Source of the DNA: Variovorax sp. PBL-H6
GTDB taxonomy: Bacteria > Pseudomonadota > Gammaproteobacteria > Burkholderiales > Burkholderiaceae_C
Length of the DNA: 64,000 nucleotides
Assembly (NCBI RefSeq): GCF_901827155.1
Contig: NZ_LR594659.1
Span: 3,844,001 to 3,908,000 of the forward strand
Direction of reading: 5' to 3'
The notes beneath the pieces were generated by a model. It was not told the DNA's origin. It ran no database searches and was given only the letters and a program-made list of their open reading frames with translations. Below are positions 28,292 to 36,379 of this stretch, one piece after another. Position numbers and translations under genes: made by a program. Each line of letters opens with the position of its first letter. Within the stretch, counting starts at the first letter, position 1.

Positions 28292-28812
28292 GTCATTCCT
28301 CCTGCTGGCTGATACGGTGCATTTGCCCGCTCTTTCAGGGCGTCGCACACGACGAGAATGATGCGGCGATCGGCCAGAAGCTGGGGGCCGGTCCGATGGA
28401 GTTTAGGCAAATGCTGATCGATGCTATTGATCTCGCTTACGCGAAGCTGGTAGTTTTCGCCGAACGCAAGACCTACCATCCTCTTGTCGACGATTTCGTT
28501 TTGCCAGCATGTCGCGACCAGCTCTAGGTTGTTCAGGGCGTTCCAGATGTCGTGCTCGTTATATTCGCCCTTTTCATCGGGCAAGATCTGAGTCACTTCA
28601 GTCATCTTGTCCCAAAGGTCGACGACAAAGCGCTTGCGGTCGGAATCGGCATCTCTGTTATTGAGCCTCTCCGCGAGCCCTGCCTGCTTCTCTGTCAATA
28701 ACAGTGAGGTGGCAATCTGTTTTTGCGCGTTGCTCCACGCAATGTATGCGGCCAGGCAAGCGACCAACAGGGAGCCAATCGAGACTAAAACGGAAAGCAT
28801 CGGCCATTGCAT
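28288..28812 (-). CDS. Unknown membrane-anchored protein (DUF4760-like), 174 aa
   Basis: One N-terminal membrane helix (LVSIGSLLVACLAAYIAW) is followed by a cytoplasmic helical domain containing FVVDLWDKMTEVTQIL and ALNNLELVATCWQNEIVDKRMVGLAF. This pattern resembles DUF4760-type phage and bacterial proteins; the match is by eye. A GGAG site precedes ATG 28812. It overlaps the next gene by ATGA and lies directly after the Rz1-like gene of the phage lysis region, in DNA that looks lower in GC than the chromosome around it. Function is unknown. Confidence 0.7.
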   Translation of the reverse strand: MQWPMLSVLVSIGSLLVACLAAYIAWSNAQKQIATSLLLTEKQAGLAERLNNRDADSDRKRFVVDLWDKMTEVTQILPDEKGEYNEHDIWNALNNLELVATCWQNEIVDKRMVGLAFGENYQLRVSEINSIDQHLPKLHRTGPQLLADRRIILVVCDALKERANAPYQPAGGMT

Positions 28813-28821
28813 GGGAACTCC

Positions 28822-29112
28822 TCATCCAATTGTGGGTGTAGGCAAACTTCCGCACCGCCTATAAAGAGCTGCGCCTTCCATCACTCTGGGTGCAAGACTC
28901 AGTGTCACCGGACGATAGCCGTCAATCCCGGAATGTTCAATCCCCATGCATTGGCGCCCCAAAGGTTCCACTTCGAACAGAACCCGCCCCGGGCGAACCC
29001 GCTGGGCGGGCTGCGGGTCGCGAGCCGAAAGCAATTTGCTTGCGCAGCCGATCACCAGCACTGCGAGCATCAGGAAGGTGGCCGAGCGCAATGCGCGTTT
29101 GTTTTGCAGCAT
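28822..29112 (-). CDS. Rz1-like outer-membrane spanin lipoprotein
   Basis: A 96-aa lipoprotein. The basic N-terminus MLQNKRALRSATF is followed by a hydrophobic stretch and a lipobox, LVIGCAS, giving acylation on Cys. Its start lies inside the Rz-like gene in another frame, the classic nested Rz/Rz1 layout. Unlike most Rz1 proteins it is not strongly proline-rich and it extends beyond the end of Rz. Its predicted role is to bridge to the i-spanin and fuse the membranes during lysis. Confidence 0.65.
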   Translation of the reverse strand: MLQNKRALRSATFLMLAVLVIGCASKLLSARDPQPAQRVRPGRVLFEVEPLGRQCMGIEHSGIDGYRPVTLSLAPRVMEGAALYRRCGSLPTPTIG

Positions 29113-29305
29113 CGTTGACTGCCTTTCTCTGTTCGGAATTGATGCGCTCAAGCTCGAGCGTGCGCGCGCGGGCAGCTAGGCGCTCACTCTCCGCGATGGT
29201 GGTCTTGTGGTTGGCGAGCTCCGCGCGGGTGTCCGCGCCCGCGGCGCGCGCGTCGTGCACCTGGACTGCCTTCACCAGCCCGAAGGCAAGGGCGCCGGCC
29301 AGCAA
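28937..29305 (-). CDS. Rz-like inner-membrane spanin, probably with a frameshifted N-terminus
   Basis: The 122-aa frame contains a short hydrophobic start (LLAGALAFGLVKAVQV) and a long charged helix (ADTRAELANHKTTIAESERL, then RTLELERINSEQRK), as in i-spanins. As it stands it must start with TTG at 29305, leaving an unusually short membrane helix. An ATG at 29339 that overlaps the holin stop (ATGA) encodes MIAPGRRQVAALAG in another frame and would join this helix after a one-base shift. A recent frameshift is therefore likely. Confidence 0.55.
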   Translation of the reverse strand: MLAGALAFGLVKAVQVHDARAAGADTRAELANHKTTIAESERLAARARTLELERINSEQRKAVNDAAKQTRIALGHLPDARSAGDRLRKQIAFGSRPAARPAGSPGAGSVRSGTFGAPMHGD

Positions 29306-29335
29306 GCGCGGCGACCTGACGACGGCCCGGCGCGA

Positions 29336-29596
29336 TCATTCGTCAGCCTTCCGGAAATCGAGCGGCGCGCGGTCGGAGTCCCGCGCGAGCTTGCGCATGC
29401 GTGCCAGGTGCTCTTCCTGGTTTTCCTGGCGTTTGAAGTAGATGTTGACCAGCAGGCCGACGACGCCGAGCAGCAGGCCGGCGAGCACGCCGAACTCGGA
29501 AGAAAGGAGCCAGCTCGCGACAGTGGCACCGGCGCCGGTGTAAATGACTTTGCTGCCGACGGTCGCCGCGGCAGCCTCAACAGCTTCGCGGCTCAT
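29336..29596 (-). CDS. Phage holin-like membrane protein
   Basis: An 86-aa protein with two hydrophobic stretches (KVIYTGAGATVASWLLSS and FGVLAGLLLGVVGLLVNIYF) and a charged tail (KRQENQEEHLARMRKLARD). This is the architecture of a small class II/III phage holin. It sits directly upstream of the Rz/Rz1-like genes; no endolysin gene is found between them or nearby, so the lysis cassette is incomplete here. Its ATG overlaps the stop of a decayed upstream frame. Confidence 0.65.
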   Translation of the reverse strand: MSREAVEAAAATVGSKVIYTGAGATVASWLLSSEFGVLAGLLLGVVGLLVNIYFKRQENQEEHLARMRKLARDSDRAPLDFRKADE

Positions 29597-29802
29597 GCGC
29601 AAAGGCCCTGCGGTCCGAGGGCTTGAGATTTGACGGATGCGGCCGTCGCGGCGTCGAGCTTCGCATCCCCGGTGGTCGACCTCATCACGTCGGCCACGGC
29701 CTCTCATGCGCTGCGCCGACTCGGCGATCCCGCCGTACTCAGGCAGGGCATGGTCACCGCGGCGTTTTGCTTATGGCGGAGCTCGAACTGCTCCGAAATC
29801 AG
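29593..29802 (-). pseudogene. Decayed small phage ORF with two apparent compensating frameshifts
   Basis: Joining frames gives a sensible protein: ISEQFELRHKQNAAVTMP, then PEYGGIAESAQRM in the next frame, then EAVADVMRSTTGDAKLDAAT back in the first frame, ending in a TGA that overlaps the holin ATG. The switches fall near 29740 and 29706. No single frame is open across the whole stretch. The family is not recognised. Confidence 0.4.
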
Positions 29803-29996
29803 GCCTTTCTTGCACGCTCAATCGTTCGCGAGACGCGTGGGGCGCGCCTCACGGGCTTCCTGGGCCCGAAGAGGCCGGCTGCCGCAGGTGCGGGCGGCTC
29901 GAGCACCTGCTCCATGCCGCGACCAAAGGCCCGGCAGCCCTGCTGGAACTCCGCAACGGCCTGGAGATACTCGCGACGCGCAGCTTTCGTGCTCAT
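29799..29996 (-). CDS. Small basic phage-region protein, unknown
   Basis: A 65-aa frame beginning MSTKAARREYLQAVAEFQQG, helical at the N-terminus and rich in Pro/Arg at the C-terminus. GGAG lies 12 nt before the ATG; ATG 30023 is an alternative. It is in line with the holin and spanin genes on the same strand. No function is recognised. Confidence 0.45.
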   Translation of the reverse strand: MSTKAARREYLQAVAEFQQGCRAFGRGMEQVLEPPAPAAAGLFGPRKPVRRAPRVSRTIERARKA

Positions 29997-30051
29997 GGGC
30001 GCAAGGTACTCCAATTGACGCATCGCCGCCGGTGCTTCGTTGGGAGCGGCC

Positions 30052-30249
30052 TCAGCTGGCGGGGAACTGCTCCGGCAACGGTTCGGACGGCGGCGATTGA
30101 GATGGCGGCTCTTTCTCTGCCCGCTTGCCGCCTCCCAGATCCTCGATCATCTTCTCGCCCACGGGATCCGGGCCGTCAAGGGGGATCGATTCCTCGAAGC
30201 CGATTTCCGGCTCTTCGTTCGGCGTCGCTCGGCTAGGGTTGGTACTCAT
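30052..30249 (-). CDS. Small acidic proline-rich protein, unknown
   Basis: A 65-aa frame beginning MSTNPSRATPNEEPEIGFEE, very acidic with a Pro/Ser-rich C-terminus and probably unstructured. A GGAG site lies 8 nt upstream of ATG 30249. It is first in the minus-strand series leading to the phage lysis genes. No family is recognised. Confidence 0.5.
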   Translation of the reverse strand: MSTNPSRATPNEEPEIGFEESIPLDGPDPVGEKMIEDLGGGKRAEKEPPSQSPPSEPLPEQFPAS

Positions 30250-30357
30250 GTGTGGAACTCCATCTGGAATCGCACCTTGGCGCCAGTGGCAGCGTGGATG
30301 CCTCGGGCAAACTCCTCAGACCCTGTCGGCCGGCGCCGACGCATGGCCGGCACACCG

Positions 30358-30363
30358 TAAAAT
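30358..30363 (+). promoter_or_regulatory. Candidate -10 of tRNA-Arg
   Basis: TAAAAT ends 14 bp before the tRNA and is followed by a GC-rich discriminator (CGCGCACC). The -35 region (GCCGAC, 17-bp spacing) is poor. Confidence 0.4.
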
Positions 30364-30377
30364 CGCGCACCTTCTCA

Positions 30378-30454
30378 CTGCCCGTAGCTCAGTTGGATAG
30401 AGCATCGGCCTTCTAAGCCGAATGTCGGGGGTTCGATCCCCTCCGGGCAGGCCA
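30378..30454 (+). tRNA. tRNA-Arg(UCU)
   Basis: A 77-nt cloverleaf: acceptor CTGCCCG pairs perfectly with CGGGCAG, D-arm GCTC/GAGC, anticodon stem TCGGC/GCCGA around CTTCTAA (anticodon TCT), T-loop TTCGATC, encoded CCA. Confidence 0.97.
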
Positions 30455-30520
30455 GTCTTTCATTCCACCGGCTGGACGGCAACGCCTGCACCGATAGTGA
30501 TCCTCACCGTCGCAGGCGCA

Positions 30521-31498
30521 TCACCGCCCCCCCGCGACCGCGGACATGTCGGGAACCTGGCACGCCGCCGCGTATTCGCGACGCAGACGTCGCACCAGGT
30601 CGCCGACCGTCGGGATGTCGTGGATCAGGTCGATGCCCTGCCCCGCGCTCCAGATCGTCTTCCACGGCACCGCGCCCGGCGGCAGATGGTCGTGCCGCAT
30701 TCCCCGGCCCAGGGGTTGCGGCAGCGCGTCCGGGTCCAGTCCGGCAGCGCTGATCGACTGCAGCAGCCAGTTGGCCGGAACTCCGGCAATTCGATCGGTG
30801 TAGAGCAGGTCCTTCGAGCTCTGGCCGACCAGCATTTCCTTGTACGCCGCCGGGGCCTGCGACTCCACGGTCGCGATGAAGCGCGTTCCGAGATAGGAAA
30901 GATCTGCACCCAATACCTCGGCCGCGCGAATGGCCGCGCCATCCGAGATCGCGCCGCCCATGACGATGGTGCCTCCATAGATTGATCGCACGGTCCGAAT
31001 CAGGGCCAGTTGACTGATCGTCCCAGAGTGGCCCCCGCCGCCCGCGCCAATGCAGTTCAGGCCGTCGGCGCCGGCCGCGATCGCCTTCTCTGCGAAGCGC
31101 AGGTTGGTGACGTCGTGGAAGACGTCGAGGCCCGCATCGTGCGCGCGGCTGATCAGCGCTGTCGGATCGCCGCCGACCGTGATGACGATCTTCACGCCGT
31201 AGCGCGCGCACAGGTCGAAATGCCGGCCGAGCTCATCCTCGGGGACCCGGGTGGCGAGATTGACGGCGATCGGGCCGGTCTTCTGCCCGGTGCGCTCGGT
31301 GTGCAGCACGAGCGCGGCGCGAATGTCCCGAAGCCACCCTTCGAACTCCTCGAAGCTGTGCGCGTTCTGGCGCGGCAGTCCGCCGATGAGGCCGGCCTTG
31401 CACGCCTCGCGCACCAGGTCCGGCCCGCTGACCAGGAACATCGGCGCACAGATCGCCGGCAGCGTGAGCGACGCGCGAATCGCGGGGTCGAGGGCCAC
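30521..31498 (-). CDS. Nitronate-monooxygenase-family FMN enzyme (325 aa)
   Basis: A TIM-barrel FMN protein of the nitronate monooxygenase/2-nitropropane dioxygenase family. The N-terminus PAICAPMFLVSGPDLV, the FMN segment GADGLNCIGAGGGGHSG, and the phosphate-binding GAISDGAAIRAAEVLGADLSYLGTRF are clear. Members oxidise nitronates, but several in catabolic clusters act on CoA thioesters (for example IpdC in steroid ring degradation), which is the more likely type here. It starts with GTG (31498) and closes the minus-strand catabolic operon, 24 bp after the Bug gene. Confidence 0.85.
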   Translation of the reverse strand: MALDPAIRASLTLPAICAPMFLVSGPDLVREACKAGLIGGLPRQNAHSFEEFEGWLRDIRAALVLHTERTGQKTGPIAVNLATRVPEDELGRHFDLCARYGVKIVITVGGDPTALISRAHDAGLDVFHDVTNLRFAEKAIAAGADGLNCIGAGGGGHSGTISQLALIRTVRSIYGGTIVMGGAISDGAAIRAAEVLGADLSYLGTRFIATVESQAPAAYKEMLVGQSSKDLLYTDRIAGVPANWLLQSISAAGLDPDALPQPLGRGMRHDHLPPGAVPWKTIWSAGQGIDLIHDIPTVGDLVRRLRREYAAACQVPDMSAVAGGR

Positions 31499-31522
31499 AG
31501 GGGTTCTCTTCTCGTTGAGCCC

Positions 31523-32512
31523 TCAATCGAGCTTGATGCCCGTATCGCTGATGGCCTTGGTCCAATGGCTCAGTTCCGACTTGAGCTTGAGCTCGAAATC
31601 AGCAGGCGTGTCGCCCACCGGCTCCAGGCCCATCTCGTAGATCCTGGCCTGCAGATCCGGCATGGCAATCGCGCGGCGCACATCGGCCGAGAACTTGTCG
31701 ACGATGGCCTTGGGCGTTGCCGCCGGCAGGAAGACGCCGAACCACCCCGCCAGGTTGACATCCGGATAACCGGCCTCGCTCAGCGTCGGCACGTTGGGAT
31801 ACTTCTTCAGGCGATGCGGGCTGGTGACGGCGAGGATGCGGATCTTCCCTGCTGCCGCTTGTGCCGAATAGAAACCCACGGTGCCGAAGCTCATCGAGAG
31901 CTGCCCGCTCGCGAGGTCCGGAAACGAGGCCGACTCGCCCTTGTAGGGCACGTGCACCATCTGCACCTGGGCCGCGCGTGCCAGTCCCGCGCCGATGACG
32001 TGCGCACTCGACCCCGTGCCGAAGGTCCCGTAGCTGACCTTGCCCGGATCCTGCCGCGCCACCTTCAGCAACTCATCGACCGTGGTGGCTTGCGTGCCGC
32101 TGCCCACCGCGATCGCCATCGGGTTGATGCTCACCATCGTGACCGGCGCCAGGTCGCTCATCTTGTAGCCAGGGTTCGACTGCAGCAGCAGGTTCTGCAC
32201 CAGCGAACTCAAGGACAGGAAGGCGGTGTGGCCGTCGGGGGGCGCCTTGACGAGCGCGTTGGTGGCGATCAGTCCATTGGCACCGGTTCGCTGCTCGACG
32301 ACGACCGGCTGTCCCCACATCGCCGAGAGCTTGTCGGCGATGCCACGAGCCAGCATGTCGCCGCTGCCGCCGGGCGAGGTCGACACGATCAGCTTGACCG
32401 CCCGGTTCGGAAAAGCCTGCTGCGCCTGCGCGGAAGCGGGCGCCGAGCACACGACGGAAGCCGCGGCGACGATGCAAGCGCATGCGCGGGCGATGAATGC
32501 ATTCGGTGTCAT
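31523..32512 (-). CDS. Bug/TctC-type periplasmic substrate-binding protein (copy 1)
   Basis: A 329-aa secreted protein with a signal peptide of about 29 aa (ending PASAQA) and the Bug fold: PNRAVKLIVSTSPGGSGDMLARGIAD, QRTGANGLIATNALVKAPPDG, HVPYKGESASFPDLASGQ, PNVPTLSEAGYPDVNLAGWFGV. Bug proteins bind carboxylates or amides and feed TTT transporters, or act in sensing. No TctAB membrane partner is in the window. It is close in sequence to copy 2 (38,706). Its ATG overlaps the stop of the acyl-CoA synthetase (ATGA). Confidence 0.93.
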   Translation of the reverse strand: MTPNAFIARACACIVAAASVVCSAPASAQAQQAFPNRAVKLIVSTSPGGSGDMLARGIADKLSAMWGQPVVVEQRTGANGLIATNALVKAPPDGHTAFLSLSSLVQNLLLQSNPGYKMSDLAPVTMVSINPMAIAVGSGTQATTVDELLKVARQDPGKVSYGTFGTGSSAHVIGAGLARAAQVQMVHVPYKGESASFPDLASGQLSMSFGTVGFYSAQAAAGKIRILAVTSPHRLKKYPNVPTLSEAGYPDVNLAGWFGVFLPAATPKAIVDKFSADVRRAIAMPDLQARIYEMGLEPVGDTPADFELKLKSELSHWTKAISDTGIKLD

Positions 32513-34668
32513 GGGCGGTCTCCGGTTTGTCGCACGACCAGCGCATCGACCGCGACGACGCGCGATGCGCTGCAGATCACAGGGTTCACGTCGATCTCGG
32601 CGATGCACTCGCGCTCCTCGTGGATCAACAGCGAGATGCGCGAGACCACGTCTGCCAGCGCATCGATGTCCACGGGCGCGCTGCCCCGAAAGCCCTGCAG
32701 CAACGCGTGGCCGCGCAACCGGCGCAGCATGTCGCGCGCGGCCTCGCGGCCGACGGGCGCAAGCGACACGACGGTGTCCTTCAGCAACTCGACCATGACG
32801 CCGCCCATGCCGACAACCACCATCGGCCCGAACAGCGGGTCGACGCGCGCGCCCACCATGATCTCCACGCCGGGCGCAATCATCGGCTGCACCAGCACGC
32901 CGTTGAGGCGCTCGGCCGTGGTCGCCTTCAAGGCGTTGGCCATGATCGCGCCGTAGGCGTCGCGTACGGCAGCGGCATCCTTCAAGCCGAGCCGCAGCAC
33001 GCCTGCATCGGTCTTGTGCGGCAGGTCCGGCGTATCGACCTTCAGCGCCACAGGAAAGCCCAGTGTCGCTGCCGCATCCACCGCCTCGTCGACGGTGGCC
33101 ACGAGCCTGTTGGTCACCATCGGCACGCCGCAGGCTTCCAGCACGCGCTTCGAGGAACCCTCGCTCAGCGTTTCACCAGGGCCCGTCGCATCCAGAACGC
33201 GCCGCACCGCCGAGCGCTCGGCCTCGCCGAGCGCAGGTGTCGCTTTCGCCTCGATGCGCTCCAGGCCGCGGGACCATTTTGTCCACGCTGCCAGCGTGCG
33301 GAAGCAGCGCGCCGTCGACCTGAAGAGCGCAAGGTCCGGGCTCAGTTCCATCTGCTGCGTGCCCGGCCCTTCCAGCCAGCCCGTCAGCACGAAGCTGCAG
33401 GCGATCTTGCCGTACCTGCGCGCGAGCTGGCCTAGCTCGATCGTGCGTTGCGCGCTTGACTCCATTGCGAGGTTGTACGGCGTGACGATCGCGCTGAAGC
33501 CCGGTTCAGTCAGGAAGGCTTCGGCACAGGCCGGGAACGACAGCGGATTGTTGAGAATCTGCGCGGTCACATCGCAGGGATTGCGCGCCGCGCCGAACTC
33601 GGGGATGTGCGACTCGAGCACCGCCTTCAACCCGGGGCCGGGTTGAGGCAGCGGCACGCCGTGAATCTCGGCCTGGTCGGCCGCCATGATGCCGGCGCCG
33701 CCAGAGGGCGTCAGCACCGCGACGCCGTCCGCCGTCGCGCGCGGCGCCTTGGCGAAGAAGCACGCGGTTTCAAGCAAGGCTTCGAACTCGTCGACGGCGA
33801 TGAAGCCGGCCCGATCGAACAAGGCCTCGTAGCCTGCAGCCGATCCGGCGAGTGCGCCGGTGTGCGAGAGCGCCGCCTCAGCGCCGCTCGCCCCGCTCGC
33901 GAGCTTGAAGACCACCACGGCCTTGCCGTTGCGCCGCGCGAGTTCGCCGGCTTCGATCAGGCGGCCGGGATGCGTCGTGCCTTCGAATACGCACGCGATC
34001 ACGTCGCAGTGGCTGTCGTCAGCGAGGAAGGCGATCTGGTCGGCTACGTCGACGTCGCAAGCGTTGCCAAGCGTCAGCACGTGGCTGAAGGACACGCCGC
34101 GCTCCACCGCTTGCGACAAACCAACGCCAAGCGCACCCGACTGGCTGATGAGGCCGACCGAGCGACTGCCCTCGATGCGCATGCGCTGTGGAATGGTCGA
34201 GAACGTGGCCAGCATGCCGCTCACGGCGTTCATCGTGCCCAGGCAGTTGGGGCCGAGCAGGCGCGTGCCGGTGCCGGCAGTCATGGCAACCAGCTCGCGC
34301 TGCAGCTGCTGGTGCTCGGGGTTCTCGCTCTCGCCGAAGCCGGAGGCGAAGATCACGACGCCGCCGATGTCGAGCCGCACGCACTCCTCGACCACGGCGC
34401 GCACCGCATCGCGAGGAACGGCGACGAAGACGCAGTCGGGCGTCTCGCCGATGTCTGCGAGCCGTGCGACGCAGCGCCGCGCGCCGATCTCGGCGTACTT
34501 GCCGTTCACGAGATGGATGCGGCCGGTGTAGGCGTGCAGGTTCGACAGCGTCCGCGCGCCGAAGGACGCGGGATTGGGCGAGGCGCCGACGATCGCCACG
34601 CTCGCGGGATCGAAGAGGCGCCGGGTCTGGTGATAGCGGTAGAGCGCTCGGTGAGTGGTGCTATGCAT
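32509..34668 (-). CDS. ADP-forming acyl-CoA synthetase (acetate-CoA ligase family), copy 1
   Basis: A 719-aa fused alpha-beta enzyme. A CoA-binding Rossmann domain (FDPASVAIVGASPNPASFG, about 20-110) is followed by ligase domains with LLGPNCLGTMN, GLISQSGALG and the phosphohistidine loop LSHTGALAGS (His near 268), and a C-terminal ATP-grasp domain (about 490-719; PVALKVDTPDLPHKTDAGVLRLGL, EIDVNPV). It activates a carboxylic acid to its CoA ester via an acyl-phosphate/phospho-enzyme. It lies between the MaoC-type hydratase and the Bug protein in one operon. The substrate is unknown. Confidence 0.92.
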   Translation of the reverse strand: MHSTTHRALYRYHQTRRLFDPASVAIVGASPNPASFGARTLSNLHAYTGRIHLVNGKYAEIGARRCVARLADIGETPDCVFVAVPRDAVRAVVEECVRLDIGGVVIFASGFGESENPEHQQLQRELVAMTAGTGTRLLGPNCLGTMNAVSGMLATFSTIPQRMRIEGSRSVGLISQSGALGVGLSQAVERGVSFSHVLTLGNACDVDVADQIAFLADDSHCDVIACVFEGTTHPGRLIEAGELARRNGKAVVVFKLASGASGAEAALSHTGALAGSAAGYEALFDRAGFIAVDEFEALLETACFFAKAPRATADGVAVLTPSGGAGIMAADQAEIHGVPLPQPGPGLKAVLESHIPEFGAARNPCDVTAQILNNPLSFPACAEAFLTEPGFSAIVTPYNLAMESSAQRTIELGQLARRYGKIACSFVLTGWLEGPGTQQMELSPDLALFRSTARCFRTLAAWTKWSRGLERIEAKATPALGEAERSAVRRVLDATGPGETLSEGSSKRVLEACGVPMVTNRLVATVDEAVDAAATLGFPVALKVDTPDLPHKTDAGVLRLGLKDAAAVRDAYGAIMANALKATTAERLNGVLVQPMIAPGVEIMVGARVDPLFGPMVVVGMGGVMVELLKDTVVSLAPVGREAARDMLRRLRGHALLQGFRGSAPVDIDALADVVSRISLLIHEERECIAEIDVNPVICSASRVVAVDALVVRQTGDRP

Positions 34669-34677
34669 GGCGTGGAC

Positions 34678-35556
34678 TCAGGCTGCGGCGGCGACGTCTG
34701 CACGGCCGTGCGTCAGGACGAGAAGATCGCGCTCGGGCACGCGGGCGCGGAACGCCACCGCGCCATCCGCGCGCCAGCATTCAAGACGGATCGTCTCGCC
34801 CGGATAGACGGGGGACGACATGCGCGCCCTCATCGATCGCAGGCGGCGCGCGTCGTAGCCGCAGAAGTGCGCCAGCAACGCGCGGCACGCGATGCCGTAG
34901 GTCGCCAGCCCATGCAGGATGGGCTTGGGAAAGCCCGCCTTCTCGGCGACCGCAGGATCCGCATGCAGCGGATTGAGGTCACCCGACAGCCGGTACAGCA
35001 ATGCCGCATCGGGACGCGTCGTCATGTCGATCACCAGGTCGGGCGCGCGCTCGGGCGTCGCCTCGAAGGGCGGCGCGGGTTCGTCGCCGCCGCCGGAAAT
35101 CTTCGAGAAGCCACCGTCTCCACGGCAGAACACGACCTGCTCGACCGTGGCGAGCAACTGCTCCGTCGCCTCGTCGAAGAGCTTCTTCTCGGTGTGGATC
35201 ACGGCGCCCTTCCCTTCGCCCTTGTCGACGATGCGCATGACGCGCGTGCGGCCGATCACCGTGCCCGCTGCGGGCAGCGTGCGGTGCAACGTGACGCTCT
35301 GCTCGCCATGCACCAGCTTCAACGCATCGATGCCAAGCGCCTTGTTCTCGCGCATCCAGAAGCCGGGTGATGCCAGCACCGAGGCCATGCTCGGGACCGC
35401 GAGCTGGTTCTTCTCGTAGACAAAGGGCAGCTCGTTGCGATCCAGCGGGTCGGCGCCCAGCCCGATGCCCAGCGCATAGAGGATCGAGTCCCGGCTCGTG
35501 TAGGCGTGCCGCACATCCGCAAACTGGAAATTGCGCGTCTTCTCGTAGTCAAGCAT
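34678..35556 (-). CDS. MaoC-family double-hotdog enoyl-CoA hydratase (HtdY-like)
   Basis: A 292-aa protein with two hotdog halves. The N-terminal half has YTSRDSILYALGIGLGADP and the catalytic half has LYRLSGDLNPLHADPAVAEKAGFPKPILHGLATYG, with the Asp/His pair of R-specific enoyl-CoA hydratases. Layout and length match HtdY-type 3-hydroxyacyl-CoA dehydratases. It would hydrate a trans-2-enoyl-CoA to the (R)-3-hydroxy product. The start ATG 35556 overlaps the end of the preceding crotonase gene by 8 bp. Confidence 0.92.
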   Translation of the reverse strand: MLDYEKTRNFQFADVRHAYTSRDSILYALGIGLGADPLDRNELPFVYEKNQLAVPSMASVLASPGFWMRENKALGIDALKLVHGEQSVTLHRTLPAAGTVIGRTRVMRIVDKGEGKGAVIHTEKKLFDEATEQLLATVEQVVFCRGDGGFSKISGGGDEPAPPFEATPERAPDLVIDMTTRPDAALLYRLSGDLNPLHADPAVAEKAGFPKPILHGLATYGIACRALLAHFCGYDARRLRSMRARMSSPVYPGETIRLECWRADGAVAFRARVPERDLLVLTHGRADVAAAA

Positions 35557-36379
35557 TGTGGCTCGTTCCTTGGTTCGATGGGGTGGATGCCGGCCAGCGG
35601 AACTGAGCCGGCTCTTTGGCGATGAAGCGGCGTGCCGCCTCCTTGAGGTAGTCGCTGCCGGCGGCGACCGCCTGGCCGGAGGCCTCGAGCTCGAGCATGG
35701 TCGCAAGCTCGCTCTGCAGCGATGCATTGAGCGCCTGCTTGCCGATCGCGAGTGCCGCGGCCGACGCGCCGCAGAAACCGCGCGCCATGGCGTGGGCCCG
35801 CGCCAGCAGCGCATCGGCCGCGCACACTTCCATGGCGATGCCCATGGCCAGCGCTTCGGCGGGACCGATCTCGCGCGCCGAGAACACGAGCTCCTTGGCG
35901 CGCTGCATGCCCACGATGCGCGGCAGCGTGTAGAGCGCGCCGAAGTCCGGGATCAGCCCGATGCGCTGGAACACCATCGACAGGCGCGCGCGATCGCTCA
36001 CGAGCACGATGTCGGCCAGCAGCGCCAGGCTGAAGCCCGCGCCGTAGGCCACACCGTCGACCGCGGCGATCACAGGCCTGTCGAGCTGGTGCAGCTCCAA
36101 GGTCACGCGCCGATAGCGCTCCATCCCGGCGCGGATCTGGGCGGCCGTTCGCGGCCCGGCCTGGCTCATTCCGCGCACGTCGCCTCCGGCGGAGAACGCA
36201 CCGCCGGCGCCGTGGATCACGAGCGCGCGCACCTCGGCGTCGCGCCGGATCGCCTGCAGCAAATCGCCGAGTTCGTCTGCCATCGCAGGATCGATGGCGT
36301 TCTTCGATTCGGGGCGATGGAGCGTGAGTGTCGCAACACCCTCCTCGACCCGGTAGCGCAGCGTTTCGTAGTCAGCCAT
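35549..36379 (-). CDS. Enoyl-CoA hydratase/isomerase family protein (crotonase 1)
   Basis: A 276-aa crotonase. The oxyanion-hole segments are GGAFSAGGDVRGM and DGVAYGAGFSLALLADIV. The second catalytic Glu of classical hydratases is replaced in the segment IGLIPDFGALYTLPR, as in several isomerase or hydrolase members, so the exact reaction is open. It overlaps the upstream acyl-CoA dehydrogenase and the downstream MaoC gene by 8 bp each, so all three are translated as a unit. Confidence 0.88.
   Translation of the reverse strand: MADYETLRYRVEEGVATLTLHRPESKNAIDPAMADELGDLLQAIRRDAEVRALVIHGAGGAFSAGGDVRGMSQAGPRTAAQIRAGMERYRRVTLELHQLDRPVIAAVDGVAYGAGFSLALLADIVLVSDRARLSMVFQRIGLIPDFGALYTLPRIVGMQRAKELVFSAREIGPAEALAMGIAMEVCAADALLARAHAMARGFCGASAAALAIGKQALNASLQSELATMLELEASGQAVAAGSDYLKEAARRFIAKEPAQFRWPASTPSNQGTSHNA

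Noticed and set aside
29336..29802. Endolysin gene within the lysis region
   Set aside because: No muramidase, amidase or transglycosylase motif is present in any frame between the holin and the spanin genes or upstream.
29630..30236. Overlapping plus-strand frames in the phage remnant
   Set aside because: No ribosome sites or family features; the minus-strand small genes have better start sites and lie in line with the lysis genes.
27696..30454. Phage attachment-site duplications of the tRNA 3' ends
   Set aside because: I looked for second copies of the 3' parts of tRNA-Pro and tRNA-Arg in the interval and found none, so no att site can be claimed.
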